Shown piece by piece: positions 42,190 through 50,105 of a stretch of DNA of 64,000 nucleotides (within the stretch, counting starts at the first letter, position 1; each line of letters starts with the position of its first letter). A program made the position numbers and the translations under genes. This DNA comes from Firmicutes bacterium CAG:534 (GTDB lineage Bacteria; Bacillota; Clostridia; Lachnospirales; Lachnospiraceae), in NCBI GenBank assembly GCA_000436115.1, contig FR894558.1, positions 48,041-112,040 of the forward strand, read 5' to 3'. The notes under the pieces are model-generated. The model made no database searches. It saw nothing but the letters and a program-made list of their open reading frames with translations, and was not told the DNA's origin.

Positions 42190-43605
42190 ATGGAACACAA
42201 GAATGTGTGGGAAAGCTACAGCGCAAAGCAGTTAAAGGAGCTGGAAGCGTTAAGCGCAGAATATATTGATTTTCTTTCAGAATGCAAGACGGAAAGAGAA
42301 TGCGTAGATTATATTGTTAATGTAATTGAAAAGGAAGGGTACCGTGAACTGCAGGATGTGATCAAAAAGGGTGAAACCTTGAAATGCGGCGATAAGGTAT
42401 ATGCTGTCTGGATGAATAAGACGGTAGCCATGTTCCAGATCGGCAGACAGCCCATGGAAAAGGGAATGAATATCCTTGGGGCGCATATTGATTCTCCGAG
42501 GCTTGATGTAAAGCAAAATCCCCTTTATGAGGATGGGGGCTTTGCGTATCTGGATACCCATTATTACGGTGGCGTAAAGAAATATCAATGGGTTACGATT
42601 CCACTTGCCCTTCATGGGGTAATTGTGAAAAAAGACGGAACGACCGTAGAGATCAATATCGGAGAGAATGCAGATGATCCGGTGTTCTTTGTGTCAGATC
42701 TTCTGATCCATCTTGCACAGGAGCAGCTTGAAAAGAAAGCAGCCAAGGTGATCGAGGGAGAAGCGCTTGATATTATCTTTGGCAACAAGCCCATCCTTCT
42801 TTCCAAGGAAAAGAACAAAAAGGAAGAAAAGGCCAAGGAAGCAGTGAAGGAAGGAATTCTGGATCTGCTCAAAAAGAATTATGACGTGGAGGAAGAGGAT
42901 TTCCTTTCCGCAGAACTTGAAGTGGTACCTGCCGGAAGAGCAAGAGAAGCAGGACTAGACCGCAGCATGATCCTTGCATACGGACAGGATGACAGAGTCT
43001 GCGCATTTTCTTCCCTGAAGGCAATGCTGGAGTTAAAGGACAGCGAGCGCTGCGCCTGCTGTCTTCTGGTAGATAAGGAAGAGATCGGAAGCGTGGGAGC
43101 TACCGGTATGCAGTCCAAGTTCTTTGAAAATACAGTTGCAGAGGTTATGAACCTTGCCGGGGAGTATTCGGAGCTGAAGGTAAGAAGATGCCTGGCAGCA
43201 TCCTGCATGCTTTCCTCTGATGTGAGCAGCGCATATGATCCCAGCTATGCCTCCAGCTTTGACAAGAAAAACGTTGCTTATCTGGGCGGCGGCATGGTCT
43301 TCAACAAATTTACCGGCGCCAGAGGAAAATCCGGCTCCAATGATGCGAATGCAGAGTATCTTGCACACATCCGCCAGATCTTTGAAAAGGAAAAGGTGCA
43401 GTTCCAGACCGCTGAGCTTGGAAGAGTGGATTTGGGAGGCGGTGGAACCATTGCTTATATTCTGGCGCTTTACGGCATGAATGTGATCGACAGCGGCGTG
43501 GCAGTTTTAAATATGCATGCGCCCTGGGAAGCAACCAGTAAGGCGGATGTTTATGAAACAAAGAGAGGCTATGTAGCCTTTTTAAAAGAGGCAGACCTGT
43601 CATGA
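42190..43605 (+). CDS. M18-family aminopeptidase
   Basis: This is a zinc metallopeptidase of 471 residues. Metal and catalytic residues fit M18: LGAHIDSPRLDVKQNPLYED (His and Asp), LLVDKEEIGSVGATGMQS (catalytic Glu pair), SSDVSSAYDPSYASSFD and the C-terminal GVAVLNMHAPWEATSKADV (His). These enzymes remove N-terminal residues from peptides in the cytosol, often as dodecamers. It starts 29 bases after pheT and overlaps queA by four bases. Confidence 0.93.
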   Translation: MEHKNVWESYSAKQLKELEALSAEYIDFLSECKTERECVDYIVNVIEKEGYRELQDVIKKGETLKCGDKVYAVWMNKTVAMFQIGRQPMEKGMNILGAHIDSPRLDVKQNPLYEDGGFAYLDTHYYGGVKKYQWVTIPLALHGVIVKKDGTTVEINIGENADDPVFFVSDLLIHLAQEQLEKKAAKVIEGEALDIIFGNKPILLSKEKNKKEEKAKEAVKEGILDLLKKNYDVEEEDFLSAELEVVPAGRAREAGLDRSMILAYGQDDRVCAFSSLKAMLELKDSERCACCLLVDKEEIGSVGATGMQSKFFENTVAEVMNLAGEYSELKVRRCLAASCMLSSDVSSAYDPSYASSFDKKNVAYLGGGMVFNKFTGARGKSGSNDANAEYLAHIRQIFEKEKVQFQTAELGRVDLGGGGTIAYILALYGMNVIDSGVAVLNMHAPWEATSKADVYETKRGYVAFLKEADLS

Positions 43606-44669
43606 AAACATCAGATTTTTACTTTGATCTGCCCCAGGAGCTGATTGCGCAGGATCCTTTGGAGGACAGATCCTCATCAAGGCTTCTTCTGGTGAATAAA
43701 AACACAGGAGAAACAAAGCATGAAGTGTTCCGGAATGTGATCGATTACCTGCATCCGGGAGACTGCCTGGTTTTAAATAATACCAGGGTGATCCCGGCAA
43801 GACTGCTTGGACAGAAGGAAGAGACCGGAGCTGCGGTAGAAATCCTTCTTTTGAAAAGAAGGGAAAAGGATGTATGGGAAACACTGGTACATCCGGGGAA
43901 AAAGTTAAAGCCGGGAGCAAGGGTGAGCTTCGGGGATGGAAGACTGAAGGGAGAGATCCTGGATGTGGTGGAGGAAGGGAACAGGCTGGTAAAATTTGAG
44001 TATGAAGGTATTTTTGAGGAAGTGCTGGACAGCCTGGGAGAAATGCCCCTTCCGCCGTATATCACCCACAAACTGAAGGATAAGAACCGGTACCAGACGG
44101 TGTATGCAAAGTATGACGGTTCTGCGGCAGCGCCCACAGCCGGTCTTCATTTTACCAAGGAGCTTTTAAGACAGATTGAAGAAAAAGGGGTCAGACTTGC
44201 TTTTGTAACGCTGCATGTAGGACTTGGAACCTTCCGGCCGGTGAAGGCGGAGGAGATCACAGAGCATCACATGCATTCGGAATATTATCAGGTTTCAGAA
44301 GAGGCTGCCCGGATCATAAATGAAACAAAACAGGCAGGCGGACGGGTGATCTGCGTAGGGACAACCAGCTGCAGGACGGTTGAGAGTGCGTCAGACTCAA
44401 AAGGGGTTGTGGAGCCTGGCTGTGGAAATACGGAGATCTTTATTTATCCGGGGTACCGGTTTAAGGTGCTGGACTGTCTGATCACCAATTTTCATCTGCC
44501 GGAGTCTACACTGGTGATGCTTGTGTCTGCTTTGGCGGGAAGAGAGCATGTGCTTCATGCCTATGAGGAAGCCATAAAAGAAAAGTACAGATTTTTTTCC
44601 TTTGGGGACGCATGCTTTTTTACAGATGACTTTACAAAAAACTCCACATCGGCTATTATAAAGCAATAG
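43602..44669 (+). CDS. queA: S-adenosylmethionine:tRNA ribosyltransferase-isomerase
   Basis: This protein of 355 residues makes epoxyqueuosine in tRNA from preQ1 by transferring the ribosyl part of SAM. The family stretches DFYFDLPQELIAQDPLEDRS, LVLNNTRVIPARLLG, GSAAAPTAGLHFT and THVGLGTFRPV-like LHVGLGTFRPVKAE with HHMHSEYYQV are all present. It starts at the ATGA overlap with the aminopeptidase gene. Neither tgt nor queG is in the window. Confidence 0.97.
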   Translation: MKTSDFYFDLPQELIAQDPLEDRSSSRLLLVNKNTGETKHEVFRNVIDYLHPGDCLVLNNTRVIPARLLGQKEETGAAVEILLLKRREKDVWETLVHPGKKLKPGARVSFGDGRLKGEILDVVEEGNRLVKFEYEGIFEEVLDSLGEMPLPPYITHKLKDKNRYQTVYAKYDGSAAAPTAGLHFTKELLRQIEEKGVRLAFVTLHVGLGTFRPVKAEEITEHHMHSEYYQVSEEAARIINETKQAGGRVICVGTTSCRTVESASDSKGVVEPGCGNTEIFIYPGYRFKVLDCLITNFHLPESTLVMLVSALAGREHVLHAYEEAIKEKYRFFSFGDACFFTDDFTKNSTSAIIKQ

Positions 44670-44707
44670 GGAGATGTACTTGTCGGCAAAAGCGTATGGA
44701 GGTTACG

Positions 44708-45046
44708 ATGGAAGAGAGAAGAAGGGGTAATAGGATTAAATTGGAATCAACGCTTGTCCTGAACAGACTGGACGGAAACGAAGGACAAAAGGTTGAAATT
44801 GATATTTCGGATGTGTCAAAATCGGGAATTGGCTTTAACTGTAAAGGATTATTGGAAATAGGCTCTGTTTATGAGGCCTTTCTGAGGATCTGGACGCAGG
44901 AGGTCATTCATGCCTTTTTGGAGATCGTCCGGATCGAAAAATGCGAAGATGGGTACAATTATGGCGCTGTTTTCATTGGAATGCCGGAAACGGAAGCGAC
45001 CAGAATTGAGGTTTATGATACAGTCAGAACGCTGCAGGGCAATTAG
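44708..45046 (+). CDS. PilZ-domain protein
   Basis: This protein of 112 residues starts at ATG 44708, five bases after GGAGG; the ATG at 44696 overlaps that ribosome site. It contains a single PilZ domain with the c-di-GMP-binding pattern: the Arg-rich RRRGNRIKLE near the N-terminus and DISDVSKSGIGFNC at about residues 32-45. It is likely a c-di-GMP receptor, and the window also codes a diguanylate cyclase (31822). The target is unknown. It overlaps the next gene by 32 bases. Confidence 0.85.
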   Translation: MEERRRGNRIKLESTLVLNRLDGNEGQKVEIDISDVSKSGIGFNCKGLLEIGSVYEAFLRIWTQEVIHAFLEIVRIEKCEDGYNYGAVFIGMPETEATRIEVYDTVRTLQGN

Positions 45047-45506
45047 AAATGGAATATTACTGATCATTCTTTATGCTGTTATTTTTTTCTTTTCGGCAGA
45101 GGATGGAGAAAGCTCATCAGCAGTCAGCACGCAGGTTACAAAGACCCTTTTAAAGGCGTATTATGCAATGAGCGAGGGAAAGGGAACCGGAGGCGGCGTG
45201 ACAGGAGATCTGGTTTGCGCACTGGAAGGCGTGATCAGAAAGCTGGCACACTTTACGGAGTATTTCTGTCTGGGGGCTCTTTGGTACAGCATTCCGTTTC
45301 TCTGGAAAAAGGCCGGTAAGAAAAGCATTCCTTCGGTGGCGGGAATATTGCTGCTTTCTGCTGCTGTAGATGAATTTCACCAGTATTTCATTCCGGGAAG
45401 GAATGCCTCAGTGAGAGATGTGCTGATTGATGTGGCCGGTGGAATGACGGCAGTAGCTGTACTATGGATCATAAAAAGATTAAAAAGAAGACTGTGCACT
45501 GGATAA
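45015..45506 (+). CDS. VanZ-like membrane protein
   Basis: This protein of 163 residues begins at ATG 45015 inside the PilZ gene; a longer in-frame reading upstream covers PilZ coding sequence and is not credible. It has three to four membrane helices. The VanZ pattern is clear: RKLAHFTEYFCLGALWYSIP and AVDEFHQYFIPGRNASVRDVLIDVAGG (guides, residues about 65-85 and 118-145). VanZ gives mild teicoplanin resistance in enterococci; most relatives have no known role. The terminator hairpin at 45491 covers its stop codon. Confidence 0.85.
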   Translation: MIQSERCRAIRNGILLIILYAVIFFFSAEDGESSSAVSTQVTKTLLKAYYAMSEGKGTGGGVTGDLVCALEGVIRKLAHFTEYFCLGALWYSIPFLWKKAGKKSIPSVAGILLLSAAVDEFHQYFIPGRNASVRDVLIDVAGGMTAVAVLWIIKRLKRRLCTG

Positions 45507-45526
45507 AACCGGCGCACAGTTTTTTT
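45491..45526. terminator. Terminator between vanZ-like gene and tyrA
   Basis: ACTGTGCACTGG (45491-45502) pairs with CCGGCGCACAGT (45509-45520) with one A/C mismatch, followed by a T-run to 45526. It includes the VanZ stop codon, and its right side touches the tyrA stop, so it may serve both strands. Confidence 0.85.
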
Positions 45527-46628
45527 AATCAATCTCATATATGGTATAACCCTTGGAACAAAGAAGCCTGGAGGCCTTGGAAACGCTTTCTTCATCATAA
45601 AATTCAACCCGGAGAATACCGCTTTCCTGCTCCCTGTTGTGAAGAATGCCAATGTTTTTGATGCTGATAAGATTTAAGGCAAGAATTGTGGCAATGGCAG
45701 CCAGTGCACCCGGCTCATCTGCAATGTCCACCCGCAGCGCATAGGATTTTTTGATGGGGCCGCTGCCTGCATCGATAAAAGAATCCCGGTAGTCCCTTGC
45801 TTCCTCAAAAAAGGTATAGAGGGCGTCGCTGCTTGACGAGTTTATTTCCTCCCGGATCTGCTGAAGGGAGGCAATATAGTCAGATAACAGGGATAAAATG
45901 TTTTCCCTGTTTGTCAGACAGATCTGCTGCCACATAACAGGAGAGGAGGAAGCAATTCTGGTGATGTCCTTAAAGCCTCCGGCGGCAATCATTTTCATAG
46001 TGCCTTCCCTGGAATCGGAATTCCTAACCAGATTGACAAGGGAGGCGGCGATCACATGGGGCAGGTGGCTGATCGCAGCAGTGACATAATCGTGCTCCTT
46101 ATAGGACAGAACCAGGGGGATGGCGCCCAGGGAAGCCACCAGCTCGCTGAAGGCATGAACCCGGAAAGCTTCCACTTCCCTGCAGGGAGTCAGAATATAA
46201 TAGGCGTTCTGAAGCAGCAGAGCCTTAGAGCTCCCGTAGCCTGTCCGCTCGCTGCCGGCCATGGGATGCCCGCCGATAAACTGCTTTTGAAGCCCGGCCT
46301 GTTCGATATGAAGATGAATATCCGTCTTGACGCTGCCTACATCTGTCAAAAGAGTCTTTGAGGACAGAAAAGGCTGTATTTTTGAAAGGTAAGAGTCATT
46401 TTCGGAAACGGGAGCGCATAAAAAGAGATAGTCACATGCTGCAAGTTCCCCGCCGATCTCTTCAAGGGGCGTATTGATAACGCCATCTGATACGGCATCC
46501 GTGAGGGCCTGTTTATTAATATCATATGCCAGAAGGCGGCACTCCGGATGGAACTTGCGAAGGGCTCTGGCAATGGAACCCCCGATCAGACCAAGTCCGA
46601 TAAAACCGCAGGTTAATTGTTCGTTCAT
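45525..46628 (-). CDS. tyrA: Prephenate dehydrogenase with ACT domain
   Basis: This protein of 367 residues has an N-terminal Rossmann fold (CGFIGLGLIGGSIARALR, residues 7-24) and a helical dimerisation domain. Catalytic stretches are FIGGHPMAGSERTGYGSSKA and HDYVTAAISHLPHVIAASL with the substrate-binding His. A C-terminal ACT domain lies at about 298-367 (YALRVDIADEPGALAAIATI). It converts prephenate to 4-hydroxyphenylpyruvate for tyrosine; the ACT domain suggests feedback by tyrosine. It is transcribed with aroF, 21 bases upstream on the same strand. Confidence 0.95.
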   Translation of the reverse strand: MNEQLTCGFIGLGLIGGSIARALRKFHPECRLLAYDINKQALTDAVSDGVINTPLEEIGGELAACDYLFLCAPVSENDSYLSKIQPFLSSKTLLTDVGSVKTDIHLHIEQAGLQKQFIGGHPMAGSERTGYGSSKALLLQNAYYILTPCREVEAFRVHAFSELVASLGAIPLVLSYKEHDYVTAAISHLPHVIAASLVNLVRNSDSREGTMKMIAAGGFKDITRIASSSPVMWQQICLTNRENILSLLSDYIASLQQIREEINSSSSDALYTFFEEARDYRDSFIDAGSGPIKKSYALRVDIADEPGALAAIATILALNLISIKNIGILHNREQESGILRVEFYDEESVSKASRLLCSKGYTIYEID

Positions 46629-46649
46629 AGGTGAAAGCTTCCTTTTTGC

Positions 46650-47666
46650 TTAGTGAAATTCTCTTCCCATCAACTGACAGAAGGGACGTAGCTGCGTGGT
46701 CAGAGCCTCGAATTTCTCAAAGGTTAAGGATTGAGGCCCGTCTGACAGTGCGTGGGCAGGATCGTTGTGCACTTCGATCATCAGACCGTCCGCATCACAG
46801 GCAACAGCAGCCTTTGCCATGGGGGCAACATAGCGGTAGGAGCCTGTGGAATGAGAAGGATCTACGATGATCGGAAGGTGGGTTTTGGCCCTGAGTACCG
46901 GAACGGCGCTGAGATCCAGTGTGTTTCTGGTTGCAGTCTCAAAGGTTCTGATACCTCTTTCACATAATACAACATTGGGATTGCCTTCTGCAATGATATA
47001 TTCTGCTGCGTTAAGCCATTCATCTATGGTGGCACAGAGCCCTCTTTTTAAAAGCACCGGAAGACCGGATTTGCCGGCTTCCTTCAGAAGAATGAAATTC
47101 TGCATGTTACGGGCGCCGATCTGGATCATGTCTACATATTTAACGGCTGCTTCTATGGCTTCCTGGCTTACCACCTCACAGATCGTTGCCAGCCCGGTTT
47201 CGGCACTGGCAGTCTGCATATAGCGCAGTCCTTCTTCCTCCAGTCCCTGAAAGGAGTAGGGAGAAGTGCGGGGCTTGTATGCGCCGCCCCGGAGGATGGT
47301 TGCACCTGCGGCCTTTACAGCGCGGGCAATGGTCATGAGTTGTTCTTCTGTTTCTACGGCACAGGGGCCGGCCATAATGGTAAGGTTGCCGGGGCCGATG
47401 GAAGTGCTGCCGACCTTTACGGTGGTAGGTTCGGGATGAAATTTTTTGTTGGCAAGCTTATAGCTTTCCGTAACAGGCACGATGTGGTCCACGTCCTTAA
47501 AGACGATAAGGTTTTCAGCGGAAATGCGGGTTTTATCGCCTACAATGCCGATGATGGTAACCTCTTCTCCTTTGGAAAGATGAACGGATAAGCCGTTGTC
47601 CTCAATGTATTTTGTGACGGCATGGATGCTTTTATCTGATGCCTGGGGTTTCATGACAATGATCAT
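46650..47666 (-). CDS. aroF: 3-deoxy-7-phosphoheptulonate synthase (DAHP synthase)
   Basis: This protein of 338 residues carries out the first step of the shikimate pathway from PEP and erythrose-4-P. An N-terminal ferredoxin-like regulatory domain (about 1-70) precedes the KDO8P/DAHP barrel: MAGPCAVETEEQL, LRGGAYKPRTSPYSFQGL, IQIGARNMQN, LLKRGLCATIDEW and IVDPSHSTGSYRYV. This is the type I-beta form. It is followed by tyrA, so the operon starts aromatic synthesis and diverts it to tyrosine. The promoter lies at 47711-47739. Confidence 0.96.
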   Translation of the reverse strand: MIIVMKPQASDKSIHAVTKYIEDNGLSVHLSKGEEVTIIGIVGDKTRISAENLIVFKDVDHIVPVTESYKLANKKFHPEPTTVKVGSTSIGPGNLTIMAGPCAVETEEQLMTIARAVKAAGATILRGGAYKPRTSPYSFQGLEEEGLRYMQTASAETGLATICEVVSQEAIEAAVKYVDMIQIGARNMQNFILLKEAGKSGLPVLLKRGLCATIDEWLNAAEYIIAEGNPNVVLCERGIRTFETATRNTLDLSAVPVLRAKTHLPIIVDPSHSTGSYRYVAPMAKAAVACDADGLMIEVHNDPAHALSDGPQSLTFEKFEALTTQLRPFCQLMGREFH

Positions 47667-47710
47667 AATTTTATCCTCTTTCTGTATGGGTGATTTTTAA
47701 ATGCTTTCAC

Positions 47711-47739
47711 AGTATAACGCTTCAACGTGTAAAAGTCAA
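47711..47739 (-). promoter_or_regulatory. Promoter of aroF-tyrA
   Basis: On the minus strand, TTGACT (47734-47739), 17 bases, TATACT (47711-47716); 45 bases before the aroF start. Confidence 0.85.
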
Positions 47740-47776
47740 TATGGATTATATGATTGATCAAATTGAATAATTTTAC

Positions 47777-47805
47777 TTGTAAATTCTCTGAAAATTTAGT
47801 AAAAT
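47777..47805 (+). promoter_or_regulatory. Promoter of the EF-G-like gene
   Basis: TTGTAA (47777-47782), 17 bases, TAAAAT (47800-47805). Transcription should start near 47812, which rules out the ATG at 47812 as the start codon. Confidence 0.75.
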
Positions 47806-47871
47806 ATACTCATGGCATTTGAAAATTATGGCATAAATAACCAGATAATCTGGAAAAGCGGAGGGAAGTAT

Positions 47872-49962
47872 ATGAATATTTACACAACTGACAAGATTAG
47901 AAACGTTGCTCTCCTTGGGCATGGCGGAAGCGGTAAGTCCAGTCTGGCAGAAGCAATGGCATATTTATCCGGTATTACATCCAGAATGGGGAAGATCGAG
48001 GATGGAAATACGGTCAGCGATTACGGCAAAGAAGAACAGAAGCGAAAAATTTCAATCAGCACCTCCGTGATCCCGATTGAATGGGAAGGATACAAGATCA
48101 ATATTTTAGACACTCCCGGTTTTTTTGACTTTACCGGCGAGGTGGAAGAAGCGTTAAGCGCAGCAGGCGCGGTGATTATTGTGGTAAACGGCAAGGCCGG
48201 CGTGGAAGTGGGAACCAGGAAGGCATGGGAGCTTTGCGAAAAATACAAGCTGCCCCGCATGATCTACGTCAGCAACATGGATGTGGATAACGCTTCCTTC
48301 AGACAGGTTGTAGAGGATATGACCGCTGAATTCGGAAAGAAAATGGCACCCTTCCATCTGCCGATCCGTGAAAATGAGAAATTTGTGGGATATGTCAATG
48401 TGATCACGGAAACCGGTAACCGCTGGCAGGGAAAGGAAGTGGTGGAGTGTCCGGTTCCGGAATACAATAAGCCGAACCTTCAGATCTGCAGAGATACCCT
48501 GATGGAAGCGGTGGCAGAAACCAGCGAGGAAATGATGGAGCGGTATTTTGGAGGGGAAACCTTCTCTGAGGCTGAGATCAGGGCGGCTCTTCGGAGCAAT
48601 GTCTGTGATGGAAGCATTGTCCCCATGACCATGGGATCAAATGTTCTGTGCCAGGGTATTTACACACTGTTAGATGATGTGATCAAATACTTCCCGAGTC
48701 CTGAGAACCGTGAAGTGGCCGGCATTAACATGAAGACCAATGAGATCTACCATGCAGATTATGACTTTGCAAAGGCAAAATCCGCTTATATCTGGAAGAC
48801 CATTGTAGATCCCTTTATCGGGAAATATTCCCTGATTAAGGTAAATTCCGGCGTTCTTAAGACGGATGATCTTATTTACAACGTGGATAAGGATATTGAA
48901 GAAAAGATCGGAAAGATCTATGTGCTCCAGGGCAATAAGCCCATTGAAGTCAAGGAGCTTCATGCAGGAGATATCGGAGCCCTTGCCAAGCTGACAGCGG
49001 CAAGAACCGGAAACAGCCTTTCCACTAAGGCGACTACCATCAAGTACGGAAAGTGGGAGATGCCGGTGCCTTATACCTATATGAGATACAAACCCAAAAA
49101 CAAAGGGGATGTAGATAAGCTGTCACAGTCTCTACAAAAGATCTCTCATGAAGACCTTACCATGAAATATGTAAATGATGCAGAAAACAGACAGATGCTC
49201 TTATACGGAATGGGAGATCTTCACCTGGAGGTAATTGCAAGCAGGCTGCTGAACGAATATAAAGTTGAGATCGAACTGAGCAAACCGAAGGTAGCTTTCC
49301 GGGAAACCATCCGCAAGAAATCAGATGTAGAATACAAATACAAGAAGCAATCAGGCGGACACGGACAGTATGGCCACGTCAAGATGAAGTTTGAGCCCTC
49401 CGGTAATCTGGAAGAGGCATACGAATTTGAACAGATCGTGGTAGGCGGCGCGGTTCCGAAGAATTACTTCCCGGCAGTGGAGAAGGGAATTCAGGAATCT
49501 GTTTTGAAGGGGCCTTTGGCTGCTTATCCGGTTGTAGGGGTTAAGGCGATCCTTTATGATGGTTCCTATCATCCCGTGGATTCTTCTGAAATGGCATTTA
49601 AGATGGCCACCATACAGGCATTCAAAAAAGGCTTCCTGGAGGCAGGGCCGGTGCTGCTTGAGCCTATCGTGGCGTTAAAGGTAACGGTTCCTGACAGCTA
49701 TACAGGCGATATCATGGGAGATCTGAATAAGAGAAGGGGCCGCGTGAACGGCATGAACCCTGCGCCCGGCGGCAAGCAGGTGATTGAAGCGGATGTGCCG
49801 ATGATGGAACTGTTTGGCTACTGTACGGATCTTCGGTCCATGACAGGAGGAAGAGGAGAATACGAGTACAGCTTTGCAAGATACGAACAGGCACCTGGCG
49901 ATGTACAGGAAAAGGAAGTGGCTGCCAGGGCTGCAAAGTTAAGTGAAGGCGTAGAAGAATAG
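47872..49962 (+). CDS. EF-G-like translational GTPase, variant form
   Basis: This protein of 696 residues starts at ATG 47872 (GGAGGG at 47860-47865). The EF-G domain order is kept: GTPase domain, domain II, III (LEVIASRLLNEYKVEIELSK), IV (KQSGGHGQYGHVKMKFEP) and V (GDIMGDLNKRRGRVNGMNPA). G1 is GHGGSGKSS. G3 is DTPGFFDF with Phe84 where EF-G has the catalytic His, and G4 is SNMD (134-137) instead of NKMD. This matches the FusA2-like class rather than the main EF-G, so slow GTP hydrolysis or a non-standard role (ribosome stress or recycling) is inferred. The gene is monocistronic with its own promoter and terminator. Confidence 0.87.
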   Translation: MNIYTTDKIRNVALLGHGGSGKSSLAEAMAYLSGITSRMGKIEDGNTVSDYGKEEQKRKISISTSVIPIEWEGYKINILDTPGFFDFTGEVEEALSAAGAVIIVVNGKAGVEVGTRKAWELCEKYKLPRMIYVSNMDVDNASFRQVVEDMTAEFGKKMAPFHLPIRENEKFVGYVNVITETGNRWQGKEVVECPVPEYNKPNLQICRDTLMEAVAETSEEMMERYFGGETFSEAEIRAALRSNVCDGSIVPMTMGSNVLCQGIYTLLDDVIKYFPSPENREVAGINMKTNEIYHADYDFAKAKSAYIWKTIVDPFIGKYSLIKVNSGVLKTDDLIYNVDKDIEEKIGKIYVLQGNKPIEVKELHAGDIGALAKLTAARTGNSLSTKATTIKYGKWEMPVPYTYMRYKPKNKGDVDKLSQSLQKISHEDLTMKYVNDAENRQMLLYGMGDLHLEVIASRLLNEYKVEIELSKPKVAFRETIRKKSDVEYKYKKQSGGHGQYGHVKMKFEPSGNLEEAYEFEQIVVGGAVPKNYFPAVEKGIQESVLKGPLAAYPVVGVKAILYDGSYHPVDSSEMAFKMATIQAFKKGFLEAGPVLLEPIVALKVTVPDSYTGDIMGDLNKRRGRVNGMNPAPGGKQVIEADVPMMELFGYCTDLRSMTGGRGEYEYSFARYEQAPGDVQEKEVAARAAKLSEGVEE

Positions 49963-49980
49963 TTCTTTTTAGAAGAAGGG

Positions 49981-50016
49981 AAAGGGATGCTGTGAGGGGT
50001 ACGCAGCATCCTTTTT
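49981..50016 (+). terminator. Terminator after the EF-G-like gene
   Basis: GGATGCTG (49985-49992), extended by A/G bases, pairs with CAGCATCC (50004-50011), then five T. Confidence 0.9.
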
Positions 50017-50042
50017 ACTGTAGAGAAAAAACGGTGCATTTC

Positions 50043-50071
50043 TTGACATTTTGACATAATATAGGTAAAAT
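50043..50071 (+). promoter_or_regulatory. Promoter of leuS
   Basis: TTGACA (50043-50048), 17 bases, TAAAAT (50066-50071). A second TTGACA at 50051 has no matching -10. The leader is about 30 bases with no T-box. Confidence 0.82.
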
Positions 50072-50105
50072 TAGGTCTGGCTTGTAGTGCAATGAGGAAA
50101 GGAGC

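Noticed and set aside
47812..47871. Upstream ATG for the EF-G-like gene
   Set aside because: It falls at the expected transcription start of the promoter at 47777; ATG 47872 has a good ribosome site and matches the family N-terminus.
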